In this document: one piece after another, positions 10,671 to 22,772 of the stretch | Layout: every line of letters starts with the position of its first letter | Position numbering within the stretch: position 1 is the stretch's first letter | DNA from: Crossaster papposus | Lineage: Eukaryota; Echinodermata; Asteroidea; Velatida; Solasteridae | Length of the DNA stretch: 64,000 bases | Reading direction: 5' to 3' | NCBI GenBank assembly: GCA_037893245.1 | Contig: JBAIAA010000315.1 | Coordinates: forward strand, 930,001-994,000 | Position numbers and translations under genes: made by a program | Notes under the pieces: model-generated | What the model saw: only the letters and a program-made list of their open reading frames with translations | Told to the model about the DNA's origin: nothing | Database searches by the model: none

Positions 10671-10699
10671 GGGGGGGGATTAGTTTAAGTGGGTCAGAT

Positions 10700-11884
10700 C
10701 AAAATAATTTAAATGTCTTCAGAGCGAACAATCACCTTTAGGCCAGCAAGCCAGCCAACCTGGCAATTTCATTGGCATCGTCCTTGCGATAGAGCTCCAA
10801 CTGCCACCATTAAGACTTCACTAACCACCTGGAACAGACGGAAAACTGGTCAAGTACTTAAAACTGCGCCGTGTTATCCACTCAAGCGTTTATGGTTAGC
10901 GATAATAATGAACTAAAAGGGTGCGTTCGAGCGTGATACTCGCGTTAAACACGAGTGTACTCCTGGGCACACGAATGGCAGGGGTACGACCTGCGGGTTA
11001 CTTAGCAAGACATTATGAAGCAAGAAATAGGACGGAGAGATCCCACTTTTTTGTGGTGGTCATTGTGCTTGCGAAACTGGTGGATCAAATATAACTGCCT
11101 TCTTATTTGTTTGTGTGATTCGGGAATACGAGTCGTCGTAATGGGCAATGGCTAAACCAAGACAATTAGTCAGTTATGTTGGGTCGACCGCCCCTATGGA
11201 AAAATAAAACGAGAAAAGATGCTGCCACCAAGCGTCCATTGAGGCTCCAATGTAGTTGTACATGCAATCTGCACTTGCCGTAACTTGCATCTGTTAATTC
11301 AACGTCGACACCTAATTAAAAACCGAGTCACCAGACCCCAGGAGAGAAATAGTATCGATTCTTGTTGTGCACATGCGCAATTCAAATACCAAACTTGCTT
11401 ATTTGCATCTGTTTAATCAACTGTGAACTCGTTGGCTGATTGGTCCCCTGGTCACTTACGTATGATGACGACGGATCGGTTGCACCGCTGGGATGTAGCA
11501 CTGAAGGCGCTGTTTATATACGTGTGTAACAATATCGATTTTTAGGAATAAAACCTGCGTTTTGGTATAGGTTTACCCGGCTATTGTTTTAACAAAATTC
11601 ATTCAAACTCGCAAACTCTCCCATTTCATTTCGTCTGAGAAAAATAAATAACGCACTTTTACCAAACCAATGTATTCATTTATCATTCAATTTAAAGCTT
11701 TGGTTCCTATATTATTAAACATTGTCTCTAGAAAGGCCACTCTGCAAACAAATAAATAATAAAAATAGTAACAATAAAAATAGTAAAAAAAATAATAGTA
11801 AAACAAAAACACCTTTGTTTTTGTTACAAATGCAGATCAATCAACAAACGCTACAGTTATAAAAATACGGCAGAAGGGTTGAAG
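10700..11884. other. Mostly unassigned
   Basis: 10709-10905 is a degraded relative of 16885-17065 (shared 'caatcacctt...aggccag' and 'actcaagcg'). 11215-11300 (gctgccaccaagcgtcc...) is repeated near 22788 and 55995, a dispersed-repeat signature. 11755-11820 is A-rich. No gene seen. Confidence 0.5.
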
Positions 11885-12275
11885 GGCATAATTTATAGAC
11901 GTATCTGCTAAAATATCTTGATCTCGTGGTCTAGAGCATTGAATTTGTAATCTGTATGTAAAGATACAGGTTGTGGGCTCGAGTCCGGCCTGGGACTATG
12001 GTGCGTGTGCCCTTGGGCAAGGCACTTTGTCACTCATTGCTTCTCTCCACCCATGAGTAAATGGGTACCTGTGAGGGCAGAGATGGTTATTGTGGTTGAT
12101 TTAGCTGCTTTGCGCCGAAATGGCAGCATCGAGCTGTATACTCCCCAGGGAGCTGAGATGGTATTTGGAATGTTTCATGGGCCCAATGACCGGGGTAATA
12201 ATAAATTGTAGAGCGCTTTGATACACCCACTTTGTGGGAGTCTAAAGCGCCATATAAGAAACTAGAATTATTGTA
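11885..12275 (+). mobile_element. tRNA-derived SINE with L2-like tail
   Basis: Head with box A-like TGGTCTAGAGCATTG and box B-like GGCTCGAGTCC. Body contains TGCCCTTGGGCAAGGCACTTT, a core found in V-type SINEs of aquatic animals. Tail GAGCGCTTTGAT...AAAGCGCCATATAAGAA resembles the 3' end of L2-clade LINEs. The short frame across it is not a gene. Confidence 0.8.
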
Positions 12276-12795
12276 CTTACTGTTCTTTTTAACGCGATTT
12301 CGCCCATCACAAGTCCAAAGGCCACTCGAGGTGTGTGATACAGAGATATAGAGTGGGATACAGAGTGTGGAAGAACCAGCCCTTCACACTGAAACAAAAA
12401 CAAGATAATCTGATCTCTTCACAGAATAAATATAGGTTTGCGATGGGGGACCATGCGAATTGCAGTTTTCACTCATAATTGGGTATAAATGTATCCCACA
12501 CGATTGTTTTCAGTGAGAAAATAAGCCGAACCATACACTTCTTTTGGCATCTGATTGAGTCTAATTATTGATGCAAACACATTATAATGGAATGCTACAC
12601 ATAGAATGTTTAACCAACATAGATACTACAGGTATGGTTTTAAAGATATACCATTCCACTTTAACATGCGTTATAAAACGTCAGAATCTGATAAATGCGT
12701 GGCATAGTTATTAGTAATTTCCCAAGATATGTCAGATTGATCATGAGAACAAGTTTTCCGATTTTAGGCATTGGAACAAAGGTAGCATATATGCC
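12276..12795. other. No gene; fragmentary repeats
   Basis: 12360-12425 is the inverted partner of 9126-9170. Nothing else recognised. Confidence 0.5.
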
Positions 12796-12798
12796 TCT

Positions 12799-12835
<37 letters not shown>

Positions 12836-12900
12836 TACATTTATATTGCGCAAATTCCATAAAAAATGTTCACATGCGCATTACAATAACATTATAAGGC
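12796..12900 (-). repeat. (AAT)n microsatellite and L2-like tail
   Basis: AAT repeated about 10 times at 12802-12831, followed by ACAATACATTTATATTGCGC, which on the minus strand is the standard end of an L2/CR1-type retroposon (GCGCAATATAAATG plus ATT repeats). Confidence 0.75.
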
Positions 12901-13047
12901 ATACAGCCATTATTGCTTACACCAAACAGTATATACATTTATAAATGTAATCATCGAACACACAAAAATGGACACCAATACAAAAAACACACAAAAACAG
13001 CCATCAAATTTAGTGCATTCACATGCACACACACAAACCACACCAGT

Positions 13048-13250
13048 CATGTATTGACCGGCAATCGTGGACGGGGCATTGTCCGACCGTCTTACCTCTT
13101 TTGTTTGTACTCCCAACGTTTTCGGATGATCGCCATAGGATTTGTACACGAGTTGAGATCGTGGACGTTGTGTCAATCGTGGACCCATTGTTTTGCCTCC
13201 CAATTCTTTTGTCCGACGACCACGATTGCCGGTCAATACAAACGACATCA
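13048..13250. mobile_element. MITE, TGTATTGACCGG family, copy 1
   Basis: Inverted ends TGTATTGACCGGCAATCGTGG / CCACGATTGCCGGTCAATACA. Interior phrases (gtccgaccgtctt, ttgtttgtact, cggatgatcgccatagga) recur at 35924-36105 and 54605-54780, and in degraded form at 26505-26640. Confidence 0.85.
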
Positions 13251-13849
13251 ATTAGTCTTTAAAATACATATGAAAAATGCAAACAAACACCATAGCTTTA
13301 AAATAACACCAATAAAAATAAGTACAGTAATAGTTGACTATAGGCCTATAGCCACTCCACACCCACCCCCGTGCCAAGTTAAAACAAATTACACATCAAA
13401 AGCTTTCTTAAAAAGATATGTCAGTCTTCAAACTACGCTGTGTGGATGATTGCCTGGCCTACACTGCAAAAACTGTCTTAATCCAGTAAACAAAATTCAT
13501 GTTTGTAAACATGCTTACATATATACTAAACATGCCACATCAGGATGGATAGTGTTTACCCATTAGACGTCGATGTTTTCAGGAATTGGACACACTAGCG
13601 TTTAGCTGCTAATAAACACCAACAGCTTCAATCCACATTGCAACACTAGCACATCAAAACAAAACCGAAAAAAAACCAACTTAGTCCCATGGTCAATTTT
13701 ACCTCCCTTTGAAAATTTATCATAACTCTCTCAAAAATGTCGTTCAATGTGTCATCTTAAAGTGAAAAAATATATCTTTCCTACACAATTTGTGTGTGGC
13801 ATTCCGTTATATTTTGTTTGCATTTTTTTACACACTGTACGAAAAAAAT
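13251..13849. other. Unassigned
   Basis: AT-rich, several unrelated short frames, no recognised repeat or gene signal. Confidence 0.5.
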
Positions 13850-14240
13850 ACCAGATGTTTCCATCCCGCTCTCTCTCCCCCTGAGCTCTTTGCGTCGCTA
13901 TGCAAGAAGTCTTGTGGATGCAGAGAAAAGATAGATCCATGTGGAGATTCATCCTCGGTCACTTTTTTTATTATTAAAATCATAGCGGGAACCAAACCAT
14001 CGGTGCGTCGAGTCGTGTCCAATAAGTACTCCCGGATCGTCTTGGGTGAGCGCGAATGATGAGCGACGAACGGTAATTAAACTTCTTGTGTTGATCTGCG
14101 GAACTGGTAATAATTCTTTCATCTGAAGCCGCGATTGGGGGGAGTTTTGACAGTTTACGTGTTTTCTTTTACTCGTCTTTCGTACGGGGTTTGATACTTC
14201 CGGTCTGATTAACTTCGATAAAATGAGAAAACAGCGCACT
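13850..14240. repeat. Dispersed repeat, copy 2 (partner at 9636-10260)
   Basis: Direct-orientation match to 9630-10150, including 'ctgagctctttgcgtcg', 'gatagatccatgtggagatt' and 'gtgagcgcgaatga'. Followed at 14435-14640 by the inverted partner of 10450-10670. Confidence 0.75.
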
Positions 14241-14640
14241 CAGGCGGGGGCGGAGTTAGGACAGAGCGCCGTAGTAACCTGTTGCTTGAACTTTTGGGAA
14301 GAAATTTAGATAGTGCGTCAGATCAAATTTGATCCGCTCGGATTTAACAATTGGAGACCAACAAAAAGTGTGGCATTTTTTTAATTTTAGACACAGAGGT
14401 GTCATTGCTGTGGTCCTATATTCTTAAGCCTTGTTTCCTTCTTTTGCGGCCACGCGGTAACTTACCGCGACATTTCTTTGTGTAAACAGGCGTTCCCACT
14501 TGGACTTTTACACTGTAGGTACGCCGTGCGAGACTGGTAGAGTCTCACATGTTGCGGGCGCTGTGCACAGTCACCTTTGACCTAAGCAAGATATGACGCA
14601 AAAAGGCTTTGTTTGCGGGAAATCCAGCATGCGCGAACGC

Positions 14641-15077
14641 GCCCTAAATAAAAGACTATTTTTCTTTCCTTTGTTTCTTTTAAAAAGATAAACAAAGATG
14701 TCGGCACCAAAAAATGCGCACACACGCAATTCCCTTCTTATTCGGAATTTCTTCGCATTTTATGGCACTATATTTATGTTATATAGACACATAAATAATT
14801 GTAATTACGTATACAAAACTTTAGTGCCATAGAATTTGAAGAAATCCCGGTAATTGTTATCTTTATAGATAGGACCCATTTTCGATAAAGTTTAAAAGAC
14901 CCGCCAAAAAATGACTAAATGACACTCAAAAAGGATATTCTGATATATTCCATGACGCACCTTTAAGCTAGTAATGAGTATCTTGAATATCAACTGGTTT
15001 AGTTTTGTGGAACTATAGAAAACTATAGAAAACAGTATCGACAACCAAGAGTTAAGTCCAAAAAGGATCCTTTGCAC
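14641..15077. other. Short inverted repeats, no gene
   Basis: 'gaatttcttcgcattttatgg' (14752) is mirrored by 'ccatagaatttgaagaaat' (14828), a possible small MITE of about 100 bp. Otherwise unassigned. Confidence 0.45.
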
Positions 15078-15288
15078 AGACAACAAATTTCACACCACTT
15101 ACAGTTATTCGCGAAACAAGGCAATCAACCCACACGGCACTAAAAGTCCTTCTCGCCCCAAACGAATACTACGCCACAAGTTTCGCTGTGAGTGGTGCAA
15201 ATATTTGGAATAATCTGCCTAAACAATTGCGAACATTGAAATCATTAAGCACATTTAAATCGGAGGTCTGTCATGTCATCCGTTAGAT
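15078..15288 (+). mobile_element. LINE reverse-transcriptase polyprotein C-terminus
   Basis: Frame reading NFTPLTVIRETRQST, APNEYYATSFAVSGANIWNN and LPKQLRTLKSLSTFKSEV, ending in TAG at 15286-15288. This is the usual non-LTR polyprotein ending (IWN.LP..LR...S...FK). Truncated relic on + strand, distinct in sequence from the copies at 5851 and 21401. Confidence 0.8.
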
Positions 15289-15584
15289 ATTATGCCAATT
15301 GCGCTGATTTACGGAGTTATATAACTTGGTTGCCACTATAATATGGAGCCAGATGAGAATTTCCCCTTCTTCCCCCTCCCCCCTCCAAGTTGTTTTTAGC
15401 GGGATTTTATTACGGGATGTAAACCAGAACTGGCTTTAAACAGAACTTTTCTAAAGGTTAATGTACAGACATACACAAGTATCAATGTTTTGTATTCCTG
15501 TAAATATCCTTGCACGTCTGTAAATATTCTCTTTGTATTTTTGTTTAAATGTTGTTGTATTTACAATCACAATGAGCACCTTCG

Positions 15585-15845
15585 GGAGACAAATTAGAGT
15601 AAGTTTTTAGGTGGTTGGGAGACATTGACACTTAGGGAGACCTTTCAGTGTCTCAGTCTCCAGCTACCTTAAACAAATTTTTTTTTACAGTCTAGATTGA
15701 TAGAGTGGGGTCCAAAATGAATAAATATGAAATTTCGTGAAAAATCTCTAGGTAAAAACGGGTTAGGTTTACAGTAAAGAATGAACATTTGTGTGCACGT
15801 CTCTATGGAGATGTCTCCCAAATGTACTGTTATTGTATTTAACGA
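15585..15845 (-). mobile_element. GGGAGACA-type MITE, copy 1
   Basis: Shares 'gggagacaaattag', 'agacacttagggagac' style phrases with 25513-25796 and 46692-46978 and reads in the opposite orientation. Ends are CACTTCGGGAGACAAATTAG and TCTCCCAAATG. Divergent. Confidence 0.65.
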
Positions 15846-16690
15846 TGTATGCAGGGCCCAAAAAAAAAAAAAGTTTTAAACTGTTTAGACACACCCTGGG
15901 TAAAGAAATGTAATACAAAAATAAAAATTCTATGCAATGAAAGCTCAATGCTAATTAGTTAATAATAAAAGATACATTGTCCAATTTTTGTTTGATCAGC
16001 CAATCAGCATCGGGCTCTCATTGTTTCGAGCTTTCACGTGTGTTGTGAGAAACACAACGTGAACATCTCGTCTCAGAATGCAAAGAAGATAGGAAAGTCC
16101 CTTTTTCTTGAAAGTTTGTTTCAAAATTACAACAAACAGAAGTTAATCTAAAAAAAACACCTATACTTAGACTGCAAAAGTCACTATGGTAATGAATACT
16201 CGTCTGCAGAATTCAGTTTTAAACAGAACTCGTACTAAATAGAGGTGTCCTAAAGATAACGATTACCAAAACCCAGGCTAAAAGAATGAATGTGTGTTTA
16301 CGACAAATTAAGTGCATTCATTGTTTATTCGGGCCGACATCATTGCTTATCTCAAAACAAATGTCGTTAGGGTGCGTTTGCGCATGCGCGAGTGTAATTG
16401 CCCCAAAACACTTAATATTATACGAAGAAAAACAAACAGATCTCCAAAGAGTGGGAATGTATATATTTGTTACACTCGTCCCCTGTCAAAGATGAGACAT
16501 CCCACGCATTTTATAAAGTAAGCCTCACCCGAGCTCTCAAACAAGTTCAAAGCATCGTGTTCTAATAAAGACGTCAGAGATACGCTTGGTCGGTTAATAT
16601 TTGAAAGGCAGCTACACTAATTGATTTCACCGTATGAGATCGGAACATGCTCGATTGCGTTTCATTTGGAGACCATGTGGTTTTACTTAC
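15846..16690. other. 5' flank of peptide gene A; no gene
   Basis: No resemblance to the 5' flanks of genes B, C and D was found here, so the upstream region of A differs from theirs. Contains unassigned AT-rich sequence. Confidence 0.5.
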
Positions 16691-16699
16691 CTCAACTTC

Positions 16700-16794
16700 T
16701 ATATAAGAACGGCCCTGATTTCAATTTCCCCACACTCTGCAATCTCAGCCCGCCAATTTGTCGAAAACTCGCCTCTTCGCAAAGAACCCGAAAG
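16700..16794 (+). promoter_or_regulatory. Promoter and 5' UTR exon of peptide gene A
   Basis: TATA box TATATAAGAACG at 16700. The non-coding first exon probably starts about 30 nt downstream and ends at 16794 in AACCCGAAAG/GTAAGA. The donor context matches the ACCGAAACG/GTAAGT of the other three copies. The intron runs to the acceptor TTTCAAACAG at 17818. Confidence 0.7.
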
Positions 16795-16884
16795 GTAAGA
16801 CCTACAATTTTGACTTCTCTTATTTTTCTTAACATGAAAACTATAAAGAAACAGTTTGTAGCCTTATCTATAGAAGCGTAATGG

Positions 16885-17065
16885 TGTAGTCTTCATCCGA
16901 GCGGACAATCACCTTCACACTGAGGCCAGAAAGCATACCTGCAATTTTATTGAAACCATCCTTGAGAGAGAGTCCATCTGTTGCATCATCAAAGTGGCGT
17001 TGACCACTTGCTCCTACTGGCAACTAGTCAAATACTCAAAATTGCACTATTAAAACAGACTCAAG
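16885..17065 (-). other. Coding-like fragment inside gene A intron 1
   Basis: The minus strand reads GQRHFDDATDGLSLKDGF and then NKIAGMLSGLSVKVIVRSDE in one frame. A degraded relative lies at 10709-10905. It may be a relic exon or part of a transposon protein; I do not recognise the family. Confidence 0.3.
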
Positions 17066-17137
17066 CGTAGCCGTGTTTGTAAAGGTCATTTCAATGCAAG
17101 TTTTTTTTCTCTGTCTCTTTTAATTGATGATGATGAT

Positions 17138-17351
17138 CCAATTCGCGCCGAGATGCGAGATAATTTTTTTTAAACGAAACTCGATCAGAGGCGGATTCAG
17201 GCCGATGGTACCGGGAAGCACACCCACGCATTTCCGGCCTTGCTCGCTGTTGACAGACATTTCCGGCCTTGCTCGTGACGTGTTTATGCATCATCCGTCT
17301 TGAATCTGGGAACAAGTTTGCGTGTGTTATACGTTCTCCAGCGCGAACCGG
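17138..17351. mobile_element. piggyBac-like MITE, degraded copy 3
   Basis: CCAATTCGCGCCGAG start and CCAGCGCGAACCGG end, TTAA at 17352-17355 on the right. Interior matches copies 488-720 and 3157-3390. Lies in intron 1 of gene A. Confidence 0.75.
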
Positions 17352-17827
17352 TTAACACAGGAATGCGCCGATACAAACGACGTGATTCACGCCGCGATTC
17401 TAGAATATTCGTCATTACAGATCAAATTTGTCTATTAAGCTGTTGTATTAACCATTATTAAAACTTGTGTTAAATATATTAGTCTGATGTGTGCTTGGCA
17501 CCAGACTAATTCATTTAGCATAAGTTTGAAATTGATTAATATTAGATGAATTCAATCTCTGGGATCTTTTGGCAACAGCTTTGACGAATTTGAACTATAA
17601 TGACGAATATTCCCCCATAAATGTGACCAAAGCTTGAAATTCAACGGTAAATGTCCATGGTTTGGTAAAAGCGTGTGATTTTTTTTTCAGACGAAATTTA
17701 ATGTGAGATTTGGTGTATTTAATTGAGAAATGGTTTAAACCTATATTACACTGTACCTTTTAAAACATTTATTTGGGTGTGAATTTACACTTTAAACTCA
17801 ACTTTGTCTTTCAAACAGAAAACTAAA

Positions 17828-19231
17828 ATGGCTGCTAAGATGTTCTTTGTGATCCTTGCTTTGGCCGTGATGACCGCCTTCGTCATGGCGAACGAAGACG
17901 ACGCCGACTTTGAAGGTGCCCTGTTTGAAATGACGAAGAGGGGAAGAAAGGGGCGGGGCAGAAAGACTAGTCCTTTTTACGGTAAGTAATCCACTGAAAT
18001 TACAAGAGAACGACAGAACGTACGAGAGTTTATAAGAAACCTATATATAACCCCAGGCACCTCGAATAAAGAAGGTTTAACGTGTAAAGCGAGTAATCGT
18101 TTTTTTTTAAATAGTTTGTTTGGACGATAGAGTTATAGCTATAGCTTTATGGTTTAAACGATGTTCTTTTTACAAATTTACAATTTGTGAACGACATAAT
18201 TATACAAATTGGGAAAAGAAGAGCGAACAAAATATATATTCGTCATGCGTAAGTTTAGATTAGTCATTCCATTGTTCTCGATCGTATAGCGCTAGTCATT
18301 CTAAACCGTAAATCATAATAGTATGGCGGTCGTCGCATATATGTCGCATACGTGTACGTACGTTTACGTCCGCACACATCAGCGCAAAGGTTATGCACTA
18401 CGGGGAGTTTTTGGGCCGGGCCTTTTCTTCTCGATTGTTAGCCAGTCACGTTGCAAACTGACGCTCACGTCGAACATTGGTCCCCCCTACTTTTCTTCAA
18501 CATTTGAGATAGCCGTCTATGTTTTCATATATTCAAAAATTATTTTCGAATTTGCTATTCACATGTTACGGCCGTTTCATGGTCTTGGTGAAAACAAAGT
18601 ATTATAGAAAACACAGTATTTTAGAAAACCAAATTAACCACACCTTAAAAGTCCAATACCATACGGCGGCATTCCAACCTTTATGCGCGAGATTTGCACG
18701 GTTTATAGACCACGTGCCCTCTGTTTTACATCTATATTCAAATGTGCCCGTAAATATGCGCACGCAACGTGTTTTACATCAATTTGGTTAAGAGGCGACA
18801 TCACAGGTCACATAATGGCGTCACATAATGGCGTGACCTGTGGCGTCACTCCTCAACCAAATTTTATGCAAAACACGATGTGTGCACATATTGCCGGGCA
18901 CATTTAAATACAGATGTAAACACGTGACGTCAGAGGGCACAACGTCTATAGAACGTGTACGTTATTTTGTATCCTGTGCGATAATCTATATCTCATCGCT
19001 ATAAAACCCCTTCGGTAAAAAAGAATATAAAATGTGAACAATTCGATATCTTGGGGTAAAAAATATATCTACTGGGATGAAATATTTGAGTATTACCATT
19101 GTAGTCTATTGGTTGTCTTACGTTTATCTTGTCCTGTTTTCAACTTTGCTATAGCGTGTAATAATGCTTTTGGAGTCCCCGGATGCGTCTGCGACAAAAG
19201 AGAGCTGGGAGATGAGCCTGTGATATGCTAA
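17828..19231 (+). CDS. Peptide gene A: secreted cationic four-cysteine peptide precursor
   Basis: Coding exons 17828-17981 and 19155-19231 (phase 1 junction, GTAAGT donor, TATAG acceptor), 76 residues. Residues 1-21 are a signal peptide (MAAKMFFVILALAVMTAFVM-A). Residues 22-36 are acidic (NEDDADFEG...). KR at 37-38 is a likely convertase site. The predicted mature part, 39-76, starts GRKGRGRKTSPFY and has cysteines spaced C-x8-C-x-C-x11-C, enough for two disulfides; net charge about +3. This layout is typical of antimicrobial or other host-defence peptides; a neuropeptide or toxin-like role is possible. The family is not one I recognise. The tail of A (DKRELGDEPVIC) is the most divergent of the four and ends directly on the last Cys. 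The ATG is preceded by a 9-nt UTR piece in the same exon (starts 17819). The same gene structure occurs in B, C and D. Confidence 0.82.
18690..18965. mobile_element. Palindromic MITE in gene A intron 2
   Basis: TTTATAGACCACGTGCCCTCTG is mirrored by CAGAGGGCACAACGTCTATAGAA. The arms meet near 18825 at TCACATAATGGCG repeated twice. Same family as 5685-6281, 29315-29440 and 51528-51725. Confidence 0.8.
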
Positions 19232-19993
19232 TAGAAGACCCGGACATCACCTGCGATTGTGACTACACTTATATTAAATTAAATATTGTGTAATTTTAGG
19301 GACTAACGATTTGGTAAACGTACAACAAGTAGAGTTAAGATATAGGTCTAATCCCTTGTCAGATACACTGATGGTAATTGAAGTATTTGTTTTGTTTTAA
19401 GTGCACAAAGTTCACGCTAAGAAAGGAATTCGTTTTCTTCAAAAACCCAAACTGCATTATAACTGTATAACTTTCGTCATTATTGACGTTTTGTTTGGTA
19501 TTAAAGCTTTCAATAATGTAAGGGCATTTTTTAATTTCTGGCTTTGTCTTTGTTTGTAGGCTTTATGAGGCGATTTTATAGGCTCCCAAACTGGGGAAGT
19601 CCAGTCACATTCTGACACCTGTTGTGCTTCAGAAACATTTAATCGGGTAAAATAAATTGTAAAGTTCGAAAGTGTTCATTTGCCTTCATTTCTGTTTGCT
19701 TCTCAGCCGAAGACGAAGATGAAGCAAAGTTGTTATGAAGACAACAACTTATGTAAAAACCAAAACAATGTAGAGGAAACATATTGTGGTGAGAATATCC
19801 CAGATAAAATCGGCGGGTTCATATTATGTTAAACCTTCACACCTATACATTCAATGGTTAGCGAAACTACCCCCTAAAATAGTGTCTTTTACTATTTTAT
19901 CTAAACAAATAATTAGTTGAATGTATTAAATACCGATCCATGTGCACGGAGTATCCTTGTACGTGTACATGTACTGTTCATTAACGTGAGCGT

Positions 19994-19999
19994 AATAAA
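19994..19999 (+). terminator. Polyadenylation signal of gene A
   Basis: AATAAA in the context GAGCGTAATAAAATATGCAG, conserved at the matching place in B (30506), C (53122) and D (62819). The implied 3' UTR is about 780 nt and includes the conserved block TTTTAGGGACTAACGATTTG near 19297. Confidence 0.7.
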
Positions 20000-20177
20000 A
20001 TATGCAGAAAAAAATTAACCAGTAAATGGGTGTATGTAAATTAATCAATCGATTAGGCCCCGCCTATTGACGTTGCATTCGGCACGTCACGTTGGTGCGC
20101 AGTGTGTTGTTTTTTGTTTTTCTTTGCGCCAACACGTGACCCTCTATAAACTACCATAGGGACTGTCGTATACTTAC

Positions 20178-20390
20178 CAGGGATGTAGTCGAGTCCATCC
20201 CAAGTCCCTGCAAGTCCCTGTAAGTCCCTGCAAGTCCACCACAAGTCCTTCAGTTCCAATTCACATCGCAAGCTATTCAAATCAGTTTTGACAAAAGGAT
20301 TCCTTTCATGACTGCCTTCATGAAGGGACTTGTGACTGGCTTCACGAAAGGACTTGTGAAAGGACTTGCAGGGACTCGACTACAACCCTG
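20178..20390. mobile_element. hAT-like MITE downstream of gene A
   Basis: Ends CAGGGATGTAGTCGAGTCC / GGACTCGACTACAACCCTG. Flanks ATACTTAC (20170-20177) and TTACTTAC (20393-20400) form a near 8-bp duplication, the hAT size. Subterminal CAAGTCCCTG motifs are repeated. Closely related to 30573-30806. Confidence 0.8.
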
Positions 20391-21321
20391 AATTACTTAC
20401 ACACCAAGGCACATTTTAAATTAAACAGCAATTCTTCCAGAAAGGTCTGCATAGAACCTTTAAAGAGACAATAATTATACCATTTGTCGATTGTGCATTT
20501 GTAACGTTTGAAGCAAAAAAAGTGCTCAAAATATAAAGAAAGGTGCTTGACAAACAGCATGAAGTCTTTAACTCTGTGAATGCTGCATATTTTGATACAA
20601 AAATATTCAAAAATTTCGATATAAATTCTAAATTTGAAAAGTCACAGTTGAATTGCGTCCACCATTATCTGCGTTAAGGGCGCGTTCTCATCCATCGTAT
20701 TTGTTGTGTAGTCTATAGTTCACAGACCGAATAATTCTGTCAATTTCTGATGAATTATTAGAAAAGTGTGTCAACGCTAAACGTGTTATTCACGGTACAT
20801 GGTTAGCTGAACTTAATGAGAATTTGAAAACCGTTTAAATATACATGTATGCAGGGATATCCGTAAGTATGCGTTTAAATGAAAATGCCAAACGTGTTTA
20901 ATTTTGCGACATATTTTTGAATTAGTGATTCTGTTATCCGACCCACCTTTAGCTCTTCCTTTCAAAACGCGTTTTTTATAGCCTAATTGGGCGCTTCCAG
21001 TGCATAGCGTCCCTTTAATAAGAGGAAACAGTCAGCAATTTTTTACAAAAAAATTGTTGTATCATTGACTGTTATTGGTCAAAATATAATAAATTTTGAC
21101 TTGGCGCCAAATGTAGTTTGTAGAATTCTCATTGGCAGAAACTTTTGATTTGTGTCCCCGACTCGATGCCTTATATTATAAGACGAAGCCATGGGTTTCG
21201 AAAAGGCTTCACGTTTCGGTGCATTACTAGTTTCATTACAACATATACATGTACATATGCATACGAGGGCTCGGTTTTCACGCGTTTAACTGTTTGAGGG
21301 TTTGTACCACAGGGTTCGTAC
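20391..21321. other. Unassigned spacer
   Basis: AT-rich, no open frame with family resemblance and no clear repeat apart from A-rich patches. Confidence 0.5.
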
Positions 21322-22764
21322 CAGCGTGGCCACTCGTCAAATTTGATAATCCTAAGATGATGACAGTAAAATTCCCAAGAATTCCCAAGATGTCATAAGA
21401 TTACATTACATTACATTACATTACATTAATATTTATAATGCGCTTTTCCCAAAAGGCTCAAAGCGCGTACAATTATAAAATGTTACTTAGATATACTTAC
21501 AATAAAATAGTTACATTAAAACTAACAATTGAAACAATGATTGCAGAATAATACAAAGGTAGGAAAATTATACAAAAAGATGCGTTTTCAAAGATTTTTT
21601 GAAGTTATTTACAGAGGTAGAAGATCTAACTGAGATCGGGAGATTGTTCCATGCACGGGAGGCACATACAGTGACAGTTCTATCACCGGCTTGTACTCTT
21701 GTTCTAGGATATTCAAGTCGTAGGATATCATCTCCAGATCTCAGATTATTTCTTCTTGGAACATATTTTAACAAGCAGTCTGATAAATAGACTGGAGCAA
21801 GGTTATGAAAGGATTTGTAGACAAATAATAAATGCTTGAACATTATTCTTTGTTGTATTGGTAACCAGTGTAGCGAATGCATCAAGGGTATGGGATCATG
21901 CTTGCGGTTGACAGCAAAAACTAAACGTGCGGCCCAGTTTTGTAACCGCTGCAGTCGTTGTATGTGTACATTGGGTACAGAAGATAACAAACCATTACAA
22001 TAATCAAGCCGTGAAAGTACCAATGAACGAACAGCGTGGTGACATGTAGATTCATCCATGAACTTGCGGGCACGTGATATATTGCGAAGATAGTAATTGA
22101 CAGTTCGTGATATATATGATATATGGGAAGACATGGACATAGCCGAGTCAAAGAATACACCTAGGTTCCTAACAGATTCAGATGGGTGAATAGAAGAGTT
22201 TCCAATAACAATGGAAATATCGGGGATAAGTTTAAGATTATGGGAGGAAGCAGCGACAAATAATTCTGTTTTATCATCGTTTAATTTAAGCACGGATGAT
22301 ACTGTAAGACCATAGAACCCCCAATTTTGTGAATAAATGTACAATACAGTCAAACACCTTTATAACAAGTACACCTGTACTTAAATACCTTGTTATATCA
22401 GATACCTTGTATTATAATGGAAAACAAAGAAAAACAAAGACTTGGGACCTATTCTTTTCCATGTTATAAGCATCATGTTGTATTATCAGTGCTCTTTTTA
22501 TCAGGGTCCGACTGTACTACAAAACATTATCTAAATGTACAGTAATAATGTATCAATTGAATGAGTACATGTATAATGTATTACACTTGGGGAGCCACAC
22601 GCGCGCAAAAGCCACACGTTTGCGGTTAACAAAAATGCCTAAAATGTATATAAAAGCTGTTTGGAGTTAACAAAAATGCAAAAATTCCAAGATTTCGTAA
22701 AATTTTGATACAAAATTCCAAGTTCCCAAGGTTTTGAGGAAAACCCCAAGGAGTGGCCACACTG
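21322..22764. mobile_element. hAT-like element carrying a LINE insertion
   Basis: Ends CAGCGTGGCCACTCG / GAGTGGCCACACTG, flanked by a perfect 8-bp duplication GTTCGTAC (21314-21321 and 22765-22772). The inner LINE occupies most of it; the remaining hAT sequence is short and non-coding. Confidence 0.85.
21399..22315 (-). mobile_element. LINE (L2/CR1-like) 3' part, 5'-truncated
   Basis: The minus-strand frame of about 245 codons ends at 21568. It reads LKLNDDKTELFVAASS, RNLGVFFDSAMSM, then RLDYCNGLLSSVPN, LQRLQNWAARLVFA, HSLHWLPIQQRIMFK and the terminal AWNNLPISVRSSTSVNNFKK. These are the standard C-terminal RT (thumb/connection) motifs of L2-like elements. The tail is a TTACA/ATGTA repeat at 21399-21428. 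The catalytic palm (YADD) is missing, so it is inactive. It is uninterrupted over this length, which suggests a fairly young copy. Confidence 0.9.
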
Positions 22765-22772
22765 GTTCGTAC

